Shown: piece by piece, positions 47,040 to 56,702 of the stretch
How the letters are laid out: every line of letters begins with the position of its first letter
Numbering within the stretch: the stretch's first letter is position 1
NCBI GenBank assembly: GCA_022478985.1
Contig: JAKSZP010012145.1
Span: 39,907-103,906 of the forward strand
Length of the DNA stretch: 64,000 nucleotides
Source of the DNA: Massospora cicadina
Taxonomy: Eukaryota > Entomophthoromycota > Entomophthoromycetes > Entomophthorales > Entomophthoraceae
Direction: 5' to 3'
Notes under the pieces: generated by a model
The model's database searches: none
Seen by the model: the letters and a program-made list of their open reading frames with translations, nothing else
What the model was told of the DNA's origin: nothing
Made by a program: the position numbers and the translations under genes

Positions 47040-47545
47040 AAAGTATGAAATAAATAAAGAAATTATGAATCCTCAAATAAAACCTTTTTTGAAGTTGCTT
47101 TTATCTTCCAACCTGATTAATATAATTTTTCCCAAATACAAATTAAAGCTTATATCGGATTGGGTCCAAGTGTAAACTATAAGCAACTTAGAATATACAG
47201 TGCCAATTATATATATATATATATATTATAAATGGCTAGTATAAGTCAGTTTAAAATATGGCACTGACTTCAAAAAGGTTTTATTGATATTCATAATTTC
47301 TTGATTTTTTTATACTTTATAGAGCTTTTTAAAGAAAGTTCTTTTTTCCCTTTTTTTGAAATAGGTTCTTTTTACCCAAAAAAATTAAAGGTAGTTTTTT
47401 TTCTAAAAAATTTAATGTATTTTTAAAAGTGGGTTTTTCCTAATTTTGATTAAAAAATCACTATCTATATTTATCTTTTTTAACTCTACTATTTTTATAT
47501 ACAAATAAAACTTATTGTATATATAATATATAGTATCTCATAAAC
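47040..47545 (+). repeat. AT-rich dispersed repeat G, uninterrupted copy
   Basis: Colinear with 16190-16440 followed by 18290-18560, which places the D2 insertion inside the other copy. It includes an (AT)n run at about 47207-47226. Non-coding. Confidence 0.6.
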
Positions 47546-47711
47546 AAATATACTAATAATTTATTTTATAAAATTTAGTTGATTTTGTTGGTCAAATTAT
47601 GCAAAATGATAGGCATCTATAATGATTTGAGCTCGTCTTGCTATGATCTCATACTTGCCTGGATTTTGAACTTACCCCCCAGCCATAGGTCATATCAAAA
47701 GTGCTTCGAAG

Positions 47712-47732
47712 AACCATCTAGTACTAAAAAAA
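47712..47732 (+). mobile_element. 21-bp LINE B tail insertion
   Basis: AACCATCTAGTACTAAAAAA plus one A, the last bases of LINE B, sits between perfect copies of AAGTGCTTCGAAG (47699-47711 and 47733-47745). This is an extreme 5' truncation. It lies inside a 113-codon open frame (47579-47920) of unknown nature. Confidence 0.82.
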
Positions 47733-47859
47733 AAGTGCTTCGAAGCTATCTCTTCACCAATACCGGAATTAAGTTTATCCGGAGTTGTATTAGTCCCACA
47801 AGTATCCATCGCTTCCGAGCCCATTTTGATATACTTACTAAATTGATGGGCAGATACTT

Positions 47860-48316
47860 GACCAATACTTACAAAAGTAAAATGAGACCTAATTTGGAGC
47901 ATCCTCTTTTTCGAAGATGATCATCCAAATTGGTCCAGCAGTTTCAGAGTTATGCATGAACAAACATAGAAAAAACATACGTACAGGTCGAATTGAAAAC
48001 TTTTCTTTTTTCGAAGTCGGTTAAAAAGTGTAAACAATGTTTAAGAAATTTTGTGCAAACTTTAAGAGCCAAAAAAAACAAACATTTTTAAGTCAGAGAA
48101 AGGGTTAGTCAAACATATATAGATTTTCTCTTCTTATATATAAATTTTTTCTTTTACTATACCAATCCTTACAAAATTGGAATGGTACCTAAGTTCGAGC
48201 ATGTTTCTTTAAAAAAGTTCATCTACATTGGTCTAGTAGTTTTGGAGTTATGCGAGAACAAACATAAAAAACATAAATACAGGTCAAATTGTGAACCTTT
48301 TTCAAAATCGGTTAAA
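47860..48316 (+). repeat. Two copies of an RTE-like LINE 3'-end motif
   Basis: 47870-48025 and 48160-48316 share CCAATACTTACAAAA/CCAATCCTTACAAAA, TTGGTC.AG.AGTTT..GAGT, TATGC..GAACAAACATA, ACAGGTC.AATTG and TTTTTTCGAAGTCGGTTAAAA/TTTTCAAAATCGGTTAAAA. From general knowledge, a similar string ending AAGTCGGTTAAAA is common at repeat ends in arthropod genomes (RTE-type LINE or derived SINE). Here it occurs twice in tandem and is AT-enriched. The class assignment is tentative. Confidence 0.5.
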
Positions 48317-48344
48317 ATGAATGGAATTGGAATAGAGGTTTATC

Positions 48345-49235
48345 CTACTTAGGGTTAGGTAAGATCGATCTTAGGAAGCAGTTCAAATCATTGCGGATTT
48401 GGGAGTGGGATAGGAATGCAAAGGTTGGATTGACGATGGTAACCGTGAAAATCAGTATCTTGCAGATGGCATCCACCCACGCCACAAGTTCCATCTTGAA
48501 GCCAACTGAGATAAATGCTTGCATGTACTCTGGCACCAACGCCGTCAGGTAACAGATAATGATGATGAACAAGGAACGGCGTTGGTTGTAGATATCCTTT
48601 TCCCCCAACCCGTGAGCAGGCCTAAGGACGGTGGCGGTGTAACAAGCGATGACTTTACTGTAACACAGCGGAATGATGATCAAAGGCGGCAATGCCACTA
48701 CCAGTATGGCATAGGACAGGGCATCCGAGAGGAAAGTCCCATCCGCCCACCCTGCAAAACAAAACATTCCCGAGGTAAACACTGCGGGCTTGTTCATGAT
48801 CTGCTTTACTATAAACAGTAAGCTGATACTCACAATAATCAAGATGCCAGCCAAGATGATGAATGGGCTACGCATCTGCTGTCCACGTACAATGGCAAAA
48901 TAGCGAACCAAGGACAAGAGGGCAGTGATGTTGAGGGCCGATAAGGACACGCTCCACCCCACCAATGAGTTGATGTGACACCAGACGCTGCCATCCTGAA
49001 CCACGGCATACCCTGATGCCCACTTCCAGATGCTCCCCCCAAATACGCACACCGCTGATGCCAAATCCAGGCTTGCAATTATCGCCATCAGAATAATATC
49101 AATGGGCTTGCGGTTGAAAGTTAGAAACAATAGCACCCCATTGAGAAGGATGGACACGAATGCCAGTATAAACAGTAAGATCTCTAACCAGAGTATGTGG
49201 CTGACATCTCCCCGATAAAAACTTCCAAAGTTCAT
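48345..49235 (-). CDS. Rhodopsin-like (class A) seven-transmembrane receptor
   Basis: An intact 296-codon, intronless gene that probably encodes a plasma-membrane G-protein-coupled receptor; the ligand is unknown. Seven hydrophobic segments are visible. TM1 has LLNGVLLFL (Asn 1.50-like) and TM2 SLDLASAV (Asp 2.50-like). TM3 begins after VWCH (Cys 3.25-like) and ends LVRYFAIV, a DRY variant keeping the Arg. Extracellular loop 2 has GMFCFAG, a possible disulphide partner. TM5 has a Pro and CYSKV, TM6 has ALVPEY without the CWxP motif, and TM7 has IVNPTFAFLSH, an NPxxY variant lacking Tyr. A short helix 8 follows. The start is the only upstream ATG (49233-49235), giving MNFGSFYRGD, a short extracellular N-terminus. 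Similar class A-like receptors are known in Entomophthoromycotina such as Conidiobolus (recalled, not searched). Flanking repeats come within 30 bp of the stop codon. Confidence 0.85.
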   Translation of the reverse strand: MNFGSFYRGDVSHILWLEILLFILAFVSILLNGVLLFLTFNRKPIDIILMAIIASLDLASAVCVFGGSIWKWASGYAVVQDGSVWCHINSLVGWSVSLSALNITALLSLVRYFAIVRGQQMRSPFIILAGILIIVSISLLFIVKQIMNKPAVFTSGMFCFAGWADGTFLSDALSYAILVVALPPLIIIPLCYSKVIACYTATVLRPAHGLGEKDIYNQRRSLFIIIICYLTALVPEYMQAFISVGFKMELVAWVDAICKILIFTVTIVNPTFAFLSHSQIRNDLNCFLRSILPNPK

Positions 49236-49970
49236 TGATTATTAAATTAATTTGTCTATATTTATTTAAAGTGGTTGCACTTTAAGCTCCTTCAATGGTT
49301 CGCTTATTTGTAATTCGGTTGAATTGGACTAGTTAGCCTATGAGAGTTGGATCCTAGGATATGATAGTTAGAACATCTTAGCTTCCAACTTAAGGTGTGG
49401 ATTAGTTTACAATGAGCCAATCAAAATTGATACAGCTGAAGATTAGTCTTTATAAAAATGTGTCATTGGTGGCACCGCAACTGATATCCATAAAGTTTCA
49501 ATATCTCTATTTGTTAGAAGTATAAAAATAGGATCATTATTTGTTGACAGATCCTATAATAATGTATGATTGAATCAAAGGCATTCAAAATAGATTTAAG
49601 TCAACCCTACTATATTAAGGAAAGGATATCAAGTGAAACTTAGCTCCATATCACCCTTACCAACCTTTAAATGATGTTTGACAGATTTGAGAATTGGATT
49701 TAGAGTAATTGAATAGGGATGAGTTTGAAGTATGATTTTATAAAGATAGATTTATCACAGTTATAACCCTTTATAGTATAAATAAATTAATCCTTGAGTC
49801 TTTAATTTAACCAATCATAGTTGGTACCAAATCTATCTGATCATCGAATCAGATGTAGTTCACATGATATATAATTAACTAGTAGAAGGTGACTTACAAT
49901 AGAATTTTTATATCCAAGAAAAACTACTGCTTATTTAATCACACTTTATTCAATTAAATTAAAATTTATA
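49236..49970. other. AT-rich intergenic DNA upstream of the receptor gene
   Basis: No gene or repeat recognised. It would contain the receptor's promoter, but I see no motif that decides its location. Confidence 0.4.
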
Positions 49971-49972
49971 TT

Positions 49973-50012
49973 ACCACTAGCAGAGTTACCCGGCGTTGCT
50001 CAAGTTTATTAC
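49973..50012 (-). repeat. Short RTE-like repeat end
   Basis: On the minus strand CTTGAGCAACGCCGGGTAAC then TCTGCTAGTGGTA. The pattern GCAACGCCGGGTA..CTGCTAGT resembles the ends of RTE-type LINE copies that I know from animal, especially arthropod, genomes. Only about 35 bp are recognisable. Confidence 0.4.
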
Positions 50013-50059
50013 CAGATGATTTGAACTGATTTATTTAGGTTTTATATTATAGATTACTT

Positions 50060-50275
50060 TCCACCTGGGCCTACCATTTGCTAATTTTGAAGCCGAGGAG
50101 CCCCCTGACCCCCCTTCCCCTCCACCATAGTCATCTAATGGTTTGACATTGGCAGTATGGTTAGTTGGTTTAAGTTAGGTTTTGGTATCATTTTGCTCAT
50201 TTGAGTGTTTTAGCCCATTTTATTTTTATTCTTATTCTCTTTTTGGTGATATCTGTTCCCTGGTCAGCTTACCTT
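50060..50275 (+). mobile_element. 3' fragment of a D-family element
   Basis: GAGCCCCCTGACCCCCCTTC (about 50096) matches the minus-strand 3' region of D1 (GAGCCCCCTAATCCCCCTCC), and the fragment ends CTGTTCCCTGGTCAGCTTAC then CTTGAATAAA, the LINE A-type tail. No clear target duplication found. 5'-truncated and non-coding. Confidence 0.7.
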
Positions 50276-50454
50276 GAATAAACAGCTAGATAGATTTAAA
50301 ATAAATGATAAAAAGTGATTAAATAAAAATGATTGCGCAGGATTTGAACAGCCGAACTTTATAAAATTTTAAGTTTAGAGCCAAAAGCTTAGCCAATTAT
50401 ACTAGAGGGGTTTTTTTAAAGTCAATTGGGTTTTTTTATTCAAAGTTTTGATTT

Positions 50455-50885
50455 AGATTAACTTACTAATTAGCCAAATGACCACTAACCACTTAACAAA
50501 ACCATTTAAAAAAGAATCAACCAAATATCTAACTGCTCAGCCTGTAACAATATACGGATTTGTATTAAAAACATATAGTATTTTCACTTCTTATATATAA
50601 AACTTTTTGTCTTATTACATATATATTAGCTTTCTACACACCTTCTCCATATAAACTTTAATTATGCCAAATCTCACACTCCTCCATGCATGCAATATGC
50701 TTAAAAAGGGTTACAAAGTTTTCTCTTCACATTAATATATAGATAAACTAACAACCACTCAACCCAAAACTAATTGAACCTATCAAATCAACCTAAAACC
50801 ACCAACCACTTGGCAAACTCATTGAAACTATCAAAGCAACCAAATATCTGACAGTTCAGCTGTAATAATATACTGATTACATTTA
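50455..50885 (+). repeat. Dispersed AACCA-rich repeat, two copies
   Basis: 50460-50560 and 50750-50875 share AACCACT.A.CAAA, ATCAA.CAACCAAATATCT, ACTGCTCAGCCTGTAA/ACAGTTCAGCTGTAAT and AATATACGGATT/AATATACTGATT. The motifs recur at 51540-51790 and 8335-8470. Non-coding. Confidence 0.55.
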
Positions 50886-51136
50886 AAGCATATATAATTA
50901 TTTCTTATATATAAATAATTTTCTTCTATTACAGAAATTAAGGTATCCAGCTTCGAGGTGCACATGGACCCCTTCCCATCCACCTATGTTCAAAAATTTA
51001 AAGCTCTACATGCCATAGTTTTTGCTGGGTATTACACATATATAAACACTTGATCTATTATTAAAAACTAACGATAGTTTGGTTTTTTTTGAGGTAGGAG
51101 GAGCTTACCGATAAGTAGGAAGTAATTAAAATTATT

Positions 51137-51187
51137 TTTTTAGCACTAGTGGTGCCCAACCCGAAAGGGGGAGCCGCCACGCATCTC
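51137..51187 (-). mobile_element. 51-bp LINE B-type tail insertion
   Basis: On the minus strand GAGATGCGTGGCGGCTCCCC then CTTTCGGGTTGGGCACCACT and AGTGCTAAAAA, the tail variant seen at 1610-1650 and 16450. Flanked by perfect 17-bp copies of AAGTAATTAAAATTATT (51120-51136 and 51188-51204). Confidence 0.85.
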
Positions 51188-51202
51188 AAGTAATTAAAAT
51201 TA

Positions 51203-51500
51203 TTTCTTTATTTATTCGAGGCAAGCCGACCAGGGGACGGACATTACCGAAATGGAGAAAGAAAGTATCGACATGAAACCTGAGCAGGGTTAACTCTGTC
51301 GTAGAAAGTTTTTTTTCACCTCCGGATCGGGACTCGGATTTTTCTGGTTACGTCACGGGTAAGGTTTTCGTGTTATTATACTTACTAACCGCCAATAGCT
51401 TCCTTCGGCTGGCACCCCGATCGATGTGCGAAGGGCGGGAATCGAACCCGCAACCTTCAGGTTGGTAGCCATATGCCCTACCGACTCGCCTTCCACCCCC
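51203..51500 (-). mobile_element. tRNA-derived SINE with a LINE A-type tail
   Basis: 298 bp, target duplication AGTAATTAAAATTA (51189-51202 and 51501-51514). The minus-strand 5' head GGCGAGTCGGTAGGGCATAT then GGCTACC has an A-box-like sequence. GGTTCGATTCCCG (51433-51445) is a near-perfect B box. The 3' end reads AATGTCCGTCCCCTGGTCGG then CTTGCCTCGAATAAATAAAG, the best-preserved LINE A-type tail in the window. It is not a functional tRNA gene: the acceptor half is missing and the body is unrelated. It looks comparatively young. Confidence 0.88.
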
Positions 51501-51539
51501 AGTAATTAAAATTAACTTGTCGAAATAGCTACTAAACTG

Positions 51540-51790
51540 CATAGCGAAACCTTTTGATCTATTAGATTAACTAAAAACCATTTAGCCAAAACAGATTAAA
51601 CATATCAAACCAAAAATCATAGGCCACTTGATCAAAACCATCTCAATCCATTGAATCAACTAAAACCCATTAACCACATGACTAAAACCAATTGAGTTCA
51701 TCGAATCAACTAGAATCTACTACCACTTGATTAAAACCAATTAAATCCATCGAATCAACTGATTACTAACCAATTATCTATCCAAGTTCC
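51540..51790 (+). repeat. Tandem AACCA-rich minisatellite, about 49-bp unit
   Basis: Three clear units start at about 51632, 51682 and 51730: CCACTTGATCAAAACCAT.., CCACATGACTAAAACCAATT.., CCACTTGATTAAAACCAATT.., each continuing ..CAT.GAATCAACT. The preceding 90 bp hold more degenerate copies. Same family as 50455-50885. Confidence 0.7.
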
Positions 51791-51799
51791 AATGTATTA

Positions 51800-53230
51800 C
51801 TGAACAGCAGCTGATCTGCGATCCAGAACTGAAGAAGTGATATAAAGCTACAATTTAACAAATCATTTATTAGAACTGATCTGAATTCCAAAGTATGAAG
51901 TTTTACTTTGTATCATCTGATCCGTAATCTGAAGTCTGAGGTGAAAATATGTAATAAGAAGGATCCTACTAATCATATCATTGATAAATCAGGACACTTC
52001 TATTTATATTATTATGATAATGATTCTAATGATGCTAAACCAAAAATTATACCAAACATTTTAAAAATTAACCAGAAAAGTTATATAAAAATAATGGTAA
52101 AATAAAATTGCATCAATCATTTCAAAAATCAGTCATAAGAAATGACGTTTGAAATTTTTTCATCTGGCAACTTCTCTATAATTGTTGAGATTAAATTTTA
52201 GTTGGTAACCAATCAAGCCGCTTATACCTTCATTTCGATTAAATAGATCATTATGCCTGGTGCCACCTACAACAAATCCAATCTATTTATCTGATAACCT
52301 CATTACCTGATAGCATGCAGGGTTTAGAAGTTTACATATTTGGTTCAGTGATCCAGATTTTTGTTAAGCTCTACGAGCAGTAAGCATTTACATTCCAAAG
52401 CAATTTACTTGAAGTCAATTAATTCATACAAGTTTAAAACCATAAACCCAGAAACCTAGATTTAAAGTGGTTTATCCTTTAAAAATGTATTCTCACGCGG
52501 TGCCAATATCAAATTCTCCTCACTTTTTAATAAAAATGCTGCTTACTAACGTTGCCAATTTAGTTCCTTAAGTATCAGTTGAGGCCTCAAGAAATAACAC
52601 GTAGCGCCCCAGATGGAATGTATAGTGTGTTGAGTATAAAAGTTAAAAGTTATAGGAACTTCGCGACGGCTGGTGCTATGAGCACCGTTGTTTTTAAATT
52701 TTGGGACATTGGCTTTTGTTATTTTACACATATGGGAACTATGCGGCTTAGGTGGATAACCACAAATTTACAATGTAGACAAAACAAAATTTATTTTAAT
52801 ACAATAAAGGCTTAGCCTTTAATATATTTTTATAACGTAATTGAAGAAATAGTTTTATTTTACAATCATCGGGTATATTTGAAAGCACTTAATTGTATAA
52901 ATATTTAACAAAGAGTAGTTTTAGCATCGTGCACAAAAAATTCCATGTACAATATTTTTTCAACACTCCCCACACCTATTTTTGTGGTGATAAAGCTTGA
53001 TATGGTTCCCAGTGATAGTAGCCTGCTGAGTATTTTATAAAGATCTCCAAGTTATAATTTCTCTAAGGCAAAACTTTAAAACTTCCGATATGTCCTTTAG
53101 AATAAAGTTGAGTTTCCTTAGACTTTTATTGATCAGTTCATTTTGGTAAAATTAGGTTAGAGATCTCCTACATGAAAAATTTGTAGTTTTTGAGCTTGTT
53201 ATTATAATTCAACTTCAGATATTTAAATTC
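51800..53230. other. Intergenic DNA without recognised genes
   Basis: AT-rich. A less AT-rich stretch at about 52555-52760 contains short open frames on both strands (61 and 78 codons; plus-strand SVLSIKVKSYRNFATAGAMS) that I cannot assign. No repeats matching the rest of the window were found. Confidence 0.4.
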
Positions 53231-53236
53231 TGGCTT

Positions 53237-53272
53237 ATGTAACGATCGATCGGCTTTGATCGATCGTTACAT
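53237..53272. repeat. Perfect inverted repeat, 15-bp arms and 6-base loop
   Basis: ATGTAACGATCGATC (53237-53251), GGCTTT, GATCGATCGTTACAT (53258-53272). The arms are exact reverse complements rich in GATC. It begins a GC-richer patch (53237-53470) unlike its surroundings. Possibly the end of a mobile element or a recombination or protein-binding site; function unknown. Confidence 0.85.
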
Positions 53273-55330
53273 TTCGGCTCGGGATTTAGAAAATCTGAAC
53301 CTGAGCCGATTCGTTTAAAAAGATTTTTGTTTTGGATCGGGTTTAGGCGAGGCCCGGGAAGGGCGATCTTAAAGGTCGAGCCCGCGCAATTCCAAACTTG
53401 GTTCGGAATTCTTCTGGAGTTTCTACCCCGAGCTGGGTTACTCCTGTGGCTTTTCGCCACCCTTACTTTGTCTTATGGCGGATTGTGGCACCTAACTATT
53501 GGGATTTGCTCAAGAGCTGCGTTTTTAATCGATAATGAATAAAATAAGGTTAATTTGTGGTTTGCTACCTCGCTTACCTATTTCGTCTTTTTCCTCATTT
53601 CGAATTTCCATAGTTCAGAGAGTCCAACCTCATGTTGGATATTTTCTGAGGCGTCAGTGACCAAGGCCAAATTAAGGCAAAATAGCGATTGGGAACTGGG
53701 AGTATCCTGACCGTGACAGTTTAGTTCCTGTACAATATATCTAAGTTTGTAGTGGTATTGATCAGGATCAGTCAATTGTTTGTCTAGGTTGTTAGTTGGA
53801 AACTGATACCATAGATTAATTTATGAAGAGTGCATTTAGATTTGTTTATGGATTTTGGTGCAATAAGACTATAAAATGGCAAGTATTCTTTAAATCAATT
53901 AATGGGGTGATCAGTAGTAATGCATTTAGTGCACATAAAAATTTCTAATCAAAATGTTCAGTTATATTGCTGTAACGTTGATTGTGGAAGGTAGTGAAGA
54001 AATGGTGGTTATTGACCTGTTTAATATCTCCTTAACTGATTTATCAAAATGAGTGTTGGGATTTGCCCTTCTCTGGGTAAAGCCTCTTACTAGGGGTTGT
54101 ATCTCATATTTAATTATTTAGAGATGCCAAGTTGTGCTCCTCATAAACTTGAGTTAAGCTTTTGAAATTTCAGGGATAATCCCAAATAGATTTAATGTTA
54201 TTATGATCACAGGAAAATTATTCTAAGGCTGATCAATATTATATTAATTTATTATTAGCAACTTGATACCAGTGACTGGAGCTGATGATGTCAATATTAT
54301 TATTATGAACTAGTTATGGCAAAATGATATTTGATGTCAAGGTTGTTGGAATCACTGGTTATTGATTCCAAGGATGATCCAATCAAATATTTATTTTAAA
54401 ATTAACTGGTGAATTATGCTGAGGATAATTATATTGCCAATGAAATGCCAATGTTTTCAATACTAGATCAAGTGATGACTATTCCATTGCCTAGGGTTAT
54501 GAATTACTGGTGACTAAAGACTAAGGATATTTGATAATTAATTTACTATTATTATTAATTTGTTATTAGCAACTAGTACCAAAGTTTTCCTAAGTGTGGC
54601 ATTCAATTGCCATCTATCACTTAACAATTACCTCTGCTTATCCTGGATTCTTTGACTCCTCCCACTTATAGCCTCAGTAATTTGAATAGTGTGAGGCTCA
54701 ATCCCAATAAAGCTATCACTTAACTTATTACACCTAATCTAATTTATATTACTATCTTTAATCTCTTCTCCAACAAAAGTCCAGGTTAAAAACTTAGAGA
54801 GAACTTTGTCTCCTCTTTCTTATGCAGCATGATGTATTAAGCCTACCACATCTGATATATTTTTGGAATTCTGGGCTTGTACCAAGTTAGCATCCAACAT
54901 AGCCAGAATTCTGACAATGAGATCTTCAGTTGTCCAAGAAAATCTTTGAGGTCTGCGCACAGCAAGTTACCTTCATATTATAATGGGTGGTCTCATGCCA
55001 ATATGCCACAAAGAAATTGGGTAGTAAGAGCCATGTTGCTGACCAAACTAGAGATAAGCCCACAGAAGCCCATCTTTGAACCCTTCCACCATGCCTTGTC
55101 ATTGCCACATATTTCTGCACCACTGTTCCCACAATGCTGCACATCAACAGCAGGTTCTGGCTCCATGAGAGGGCTGAGAATGACGCCAATGCCACGCCAA
55201 GCTCACTAGTTGAGCTCATCACTTTGATCCAATAATATAATTTTAATAAAATAAGATTTATATTAGCATGCAATCTATTCAAATTTTCTGAGTTTTCTTA
55301 TAAGATGCAACTGGTTATTCAGGCCCCAAC
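53273..55330. other. Intergenic DNA, no gene recognised
   Basis: 53273-53470 is GC-richer, with an 81-codon minus-strand frame (53215-53460; PGPRLNPIQNKNLFKRIGSG) of unknown origin. From 53500 the sequence is AT-rich and I see no gene. About 54870-55260 has short unassigned frames. Confidence 0.4.
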
Positions 55331-56702
55331 TGTCATGGAAATGGCAGAAGAAGTTTAGACCAGCCTGCCAGTCAGGATGCGTGAGCACCCAAAAAGCAAG
55401 CCAGAATGCCAGAGGCATTGCCAACCATATGACTTGATATGGAGCCAGAAAATGGGATACCACGAAGTGGTGGCATAACAACAGGGTAAGGAGTATCCCA
55501 ACAGCAAAACATGCTGAACCCTTTCCCAACTCAGTGATTCTCACTGCATGAGGTGGGATTGCCGGGATAGTCTCAATGAGATTCTTGGCTTGAGTGGCCA
55601 ACTCATTGGGGGCAATGTGGAGGCGGATTCTCTTTTTCCATTGTTGTATGTAGGGCCATAAGATCCCCATGTATTGGTGTCAGAAATTAACAAGAGCGGG
55701 GTTGTAGGACCAAAAGTATTGAACTTACTGGGCCCAATCAGTGATAGAGGGAGCCATGGTGACCAAAAGATTTGGTAAAGCCCACCTGGAGTGCGGGGTG
55801 ATGGACCACCAGAAAATGCCATCTGGGATGCAGTCAGAACAAAAAAAAAAAAAATTAAAATTTCTATTGGCAAAATTTTATTGGGAAAGGAAAGTAAGAA
55901 AATTGACCAACAATTTTTTCAGTGCCATGCAACTGATTAAATAGTGGTCAATTGGGTAGTGACAGGATGGGGTTGGGGCCCACAAATGGCCTAACTGGCG
56001 AATTTTTTTGGGAATGGGGGGTTTATTCTTTGGGAACTGACATCACAAAATTCAGCGGTGGGCTGAGTCTCTGTCAGTTTGACCTCAAATGTCCAAACCA
56101 GGGCTCAACTATATTTCTGATGATTAGTATGACAGTGTTTGGCCCAACGGGCGATGGGAATCCCCCAAGGTCATCCCTTATAGGGACAGGTCCATTTGGT
56201 TGGGAACAGGCTTGGGACAGCCAACCCACCCGCACTTGGTTGTTTAACCGTTTATTCAGTCAAAAGCAGCACATTGGGTGCAGTGCCCAAATTACTATCC
56301 GAGGGCTTCAAACTTATGTCGATAGCACCCAATATTTGTTCAACTGGTCTGGAGATTGAATTGGAATTGTCAGGCGATCTGGCCAATATCTCATCCTTCA
56401 TGCTTTTACAGCCGTTCAAATTTTGTGCATCAGCCATATTGCTGACTGAATTATATCTGACCAATTTCAATTTGATAAACTCAGCACAGATTTTGCTAAT
56501 TCCCCACAACAGTTCTGCTGAGGTAAGTGTGGGTATTGGGGTGGGATCTGAAGTGGACGAGCTGTTACCCATCGCTCATCTACTATGTGAGCGAGGTCTC
56601 CCTGAGTGGTGAGGGGTACCATCATCCTCTTCAGTGTCTTTCCTATTTGGGAACAGGAAGATGGCCCAATCAAGAGCCAAAGGATGTTCCCCAAGACTTA
56701 CA
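55331..56702 (-). repeat. 3' LTR of C2 (1372 bp)
   Basis: On the plus strand TGTCATGGAAATGGC to AAGACTTACA. It contains AATTGACCAAC (55901-55911) downstream of ATTAAATAGTGG (the TATTTAAT box on the minus strand, about 55936-55943). The pol frame enters its U3 part and runs to 56576. Confidence 0.92.

Noticed and set aside
47579..47920. A 113-codon protein gene on the plus strand
   Set aside because: The frame contains the 21-bp LINE-tail insertion and its duplicated target and overlaps the RTE-like repeat, so it is not a conserved coding sequence.
48345..49235. A retrotransposon-encoded membrane protein instead of a receptor gene
   Set aside because: No LTR, tail or target duplication surrounds it, and it has the residue pattern of a class A GPCR (N in TM1, D in TM2, C before TM3, RY after TM3, NP in TM7).
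51433..51500. A tRNA gene on the minus strand
   Set aside because: A good B box and an A-box-like sequence are present, but the acceptor stem does not close and the sequence runs into a SINE body with a LINE-type tail and a target duplication. It is a SINE head, not a tRNA gene.
52546..52815. A possible host gene (two overlapping opposite-strand ORFs)
   Set aside because: Both are short, overlap each other, and resemble no family I know. No splice signals or neighbours support them.
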